64,000 bases of DNA from NCBI GenBank assembly GCA_905181615.1, contig CAJIYH010000002.1, forward strand, positions 372,001 to 436,000, given 5' to 3'. A model generated the notes under the pieces. It was not told the origin of the DNA, searched no databases, and saw only the letters and a program-made list of their open reading frames with translations. This document shows positions 62,550-64,000 of the stretch, in pieces; position 1 is the first letter of the stretch, and the number at the start of each line of letters is the position of its first letter. The translations under genes and the position numbers were made by a program. This DNA comes from an uncultured Flavobacteriaceae bacterium (GTDB taxonomy: Bacteria > Bacteroidota > Bacteroidia > Flavobacteriales > Flavobacteriaceae).

Positions 62550-64000
62550 TTAAAGGCTAAAACCAGTTTCTTCTTTTCCATCTTTTAACTGAATCCCAAG
62601 GGCGAGTAATTCGTCTCTAATTCGATCAGAGGTAGCAAAATCTTTATTGTTTCGAGCAGTTTTACGAACCTCGATAAGCATAGCAACAGTTCCCTCAAGG
62701 GCGGTATTTACTGTGTTTTTATTCTCAGAATTACTTAAAGTTAAACCCATGATATCCTCTACGAAAATCATAATTTTACTAAGAAGTTGTTCTTGGTCTT
62801 CTGAACTAATTGAAGCAGTTTCGTTTTTAGCAGCATTAATAAAGCGTACTGCATCAAAAAGTTGTGCTATTAAAATAGGGCTGTTGAAATCATCGTTCAT
62901 TGCAGCATAGCATTTTGCTTCCCAAGCACTCATGTCAAATCCTTCGGTCTTGTCCGAAGGCGTAAGTTTTTTAAGCGTTTGTATACCCTCTTGAAGCCTG
63001 CTAAATCCTTTTTCGGAGGCCAAAAGAGCATCTTCACTTAAATCCACAATACTTCTGTAGTGCGCTTGTAAAAGGAAAAAGCGAACTACTTCAGGGGTGA
63101 AGGCTTTATTGAAGATTTCATTTTTGCCAGAAAACATTTCGTCTGGTAAAATATTATTACCGGTAGACTTAGCCATCTTTTGACCGTTTAGAGTCAGCAT
63201 ATTTGCATGGATCCAATAATTTACGGGAGCTTGATTGGTCATGGATTCTGCTTGAGCTATTTCACATTCGTGGTGTGGAAATTTCAAATCCATTCCTCCA
63301 CCGTGAATATCAAACTGATTACCAAGATATTTTGTGCTCATTGCTGTACATTCCAAGTGCCATCCTGGAAATCCATCACTCCAGGGAGAAGGCCATCGCA
63401 TGATGTGTTTGGGTTCTGCTTTTTTCCAGAGCGCAAAGTCTTGTGGGCTTTTCTTATCTGTTTGCCCATCCAAAGTTCTAGTATTGTGGATGAGATCTTC
63501 TATTTTGCGACCACTTAATTTACCGTAATTGTGTGTTTCATTGTATTTGAGCACATCAAAGTAAACAGAACCGTTTACTTTGTATGCAAACCCTTTTGCC
63601 AGGATCGATTTTATAATTTCAATTTGTTCAATGATATGACCTGTTGCTGTAGGCTCTATACTAGGGGGTAGGTTATTGAACTTAGCCAGAGTTTTATGAA
63701 AATCAACCGTATATCGCTGAACCACTTCCATAGGTTCAATAGACTCTAAGCGCGCTTTTTTTGCGATACGATCTTCCCCTTCGTCTGCATCATTTTCTAG
63801 ATGACCGGCATCCGTGATGTTTCTTACGTAGCGAACTTTGTATCCCAAGTGTTTTAAATAACGAAAGATCAAATCAAAAGACATGAAGGTTCTACAGTTT
63901 CCTAGATGAACGTTACTGTATACAGTGGGACCACAAACATACATCCCAACATAATTAGGTGTAATTGAGGTAAAAACCTCTTTTTTTCCACTTAGGGAAT
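62550..64000 (-). CDS. cysS: Cysteinyl-tRNA synthetase (N-terminus off window)
   Basis: [28 protein letters not shown]-type motif; [13 protein letters not shown]-type motif; the frame continues upstream as [19 protein letters not shown] to the window edge. Confidence 0.95.
   Translation of the reverse strand, partial: SLSGKKEVFTSITPNYVGMYVCGPTVYSNVHLGNCRTFMSFDLIFRYLKHLGYKVRYVRNITDAGHLENDADEGEDRIAKKARLESIEPMEVVQRYTVDFHKTLAKFNNLPPSIEPTATGHIIEQIEIIKSILAKGFAYKVNGSVYFDVLKYNETHNYGKLSGRKIEDLIHNTRTLDGQTDKKSPQDFALWKKAEPKHIMRWPSPWSDGFPGWHLECTAMSTKYLGNQFDIHGGGMDLKFPHHECEIAQAESMTNQAPVNYWIHANMLTLNGQKMAKSTGNNILPDEMFSGKNEIFNKAFTPEVVRFFLLQAHYRSIVDLSEDALLASEKGFSRLQEGIQTLKKLTPSDKTEGFDMSAWEAKCYAAMNDDFNSPILIAQLFDAVRFINAAKNETASISSEDQEQLLSKIMIFVEDIMGLTLSNSENKNTVNTALEGTVAMLIEVRKTARNNKDFATSDRIRDELLALGIQLKDGKEETGFSL

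Noticed and set aside
63203-63528. Plus ORFs within cysS
   Set aside because: Antisense to a conserved aminoacyl-tRNA synthetase.

Overview
AT-rich Bacteroidota (Flavobacteriaceae-like) chromosomal window with two parts. (1) About 5.5-35 kb: an accessory carbohydrate/amino-sugar utilisation region. It contains a membrane-anchored LytTR regulator, a SusC/SusD pair, an FG-GAP/VCBS-UnbV protein, a DUF255 protein, a NagB-PIG-L fusion, SGNH hydrolases, a GMC oxidoreductase with a gluconate-2-DH-subunit-3-like partner, a GH20 hexosaminidase, two near-identical beta-lactamase-fold hydrolases and a PD40-amidohydrolase. (2) About 35-64 kb: mostly core genes (tmRNA, kdsA, typA, ftsE, asnB, gyrB, mdh, secDF, lgt, yidD, cysS). 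The most notable observations in the accessory part are: a shared 27-28 bp promoter-proximal motif (AGTATAC-N15/16-GTCTA) upstream of four transcription units; mosaic near-identity between the two beta-lactamase paralogues, 22.8 kb apart, suggesting gene conversion; decayed remnants of an SGNH hydrolase and of a nagB copy directly in front of the GMC operon; at least four single-nucleotide frame disruptions confined to accessory genes; a two-hairpin nagB leader ending in T-runs; and a Kelch/LamG-like-TM-LytTR one-component regulator architecture. All calls come from reading the sequence and the supplied translations. No database search was possible.
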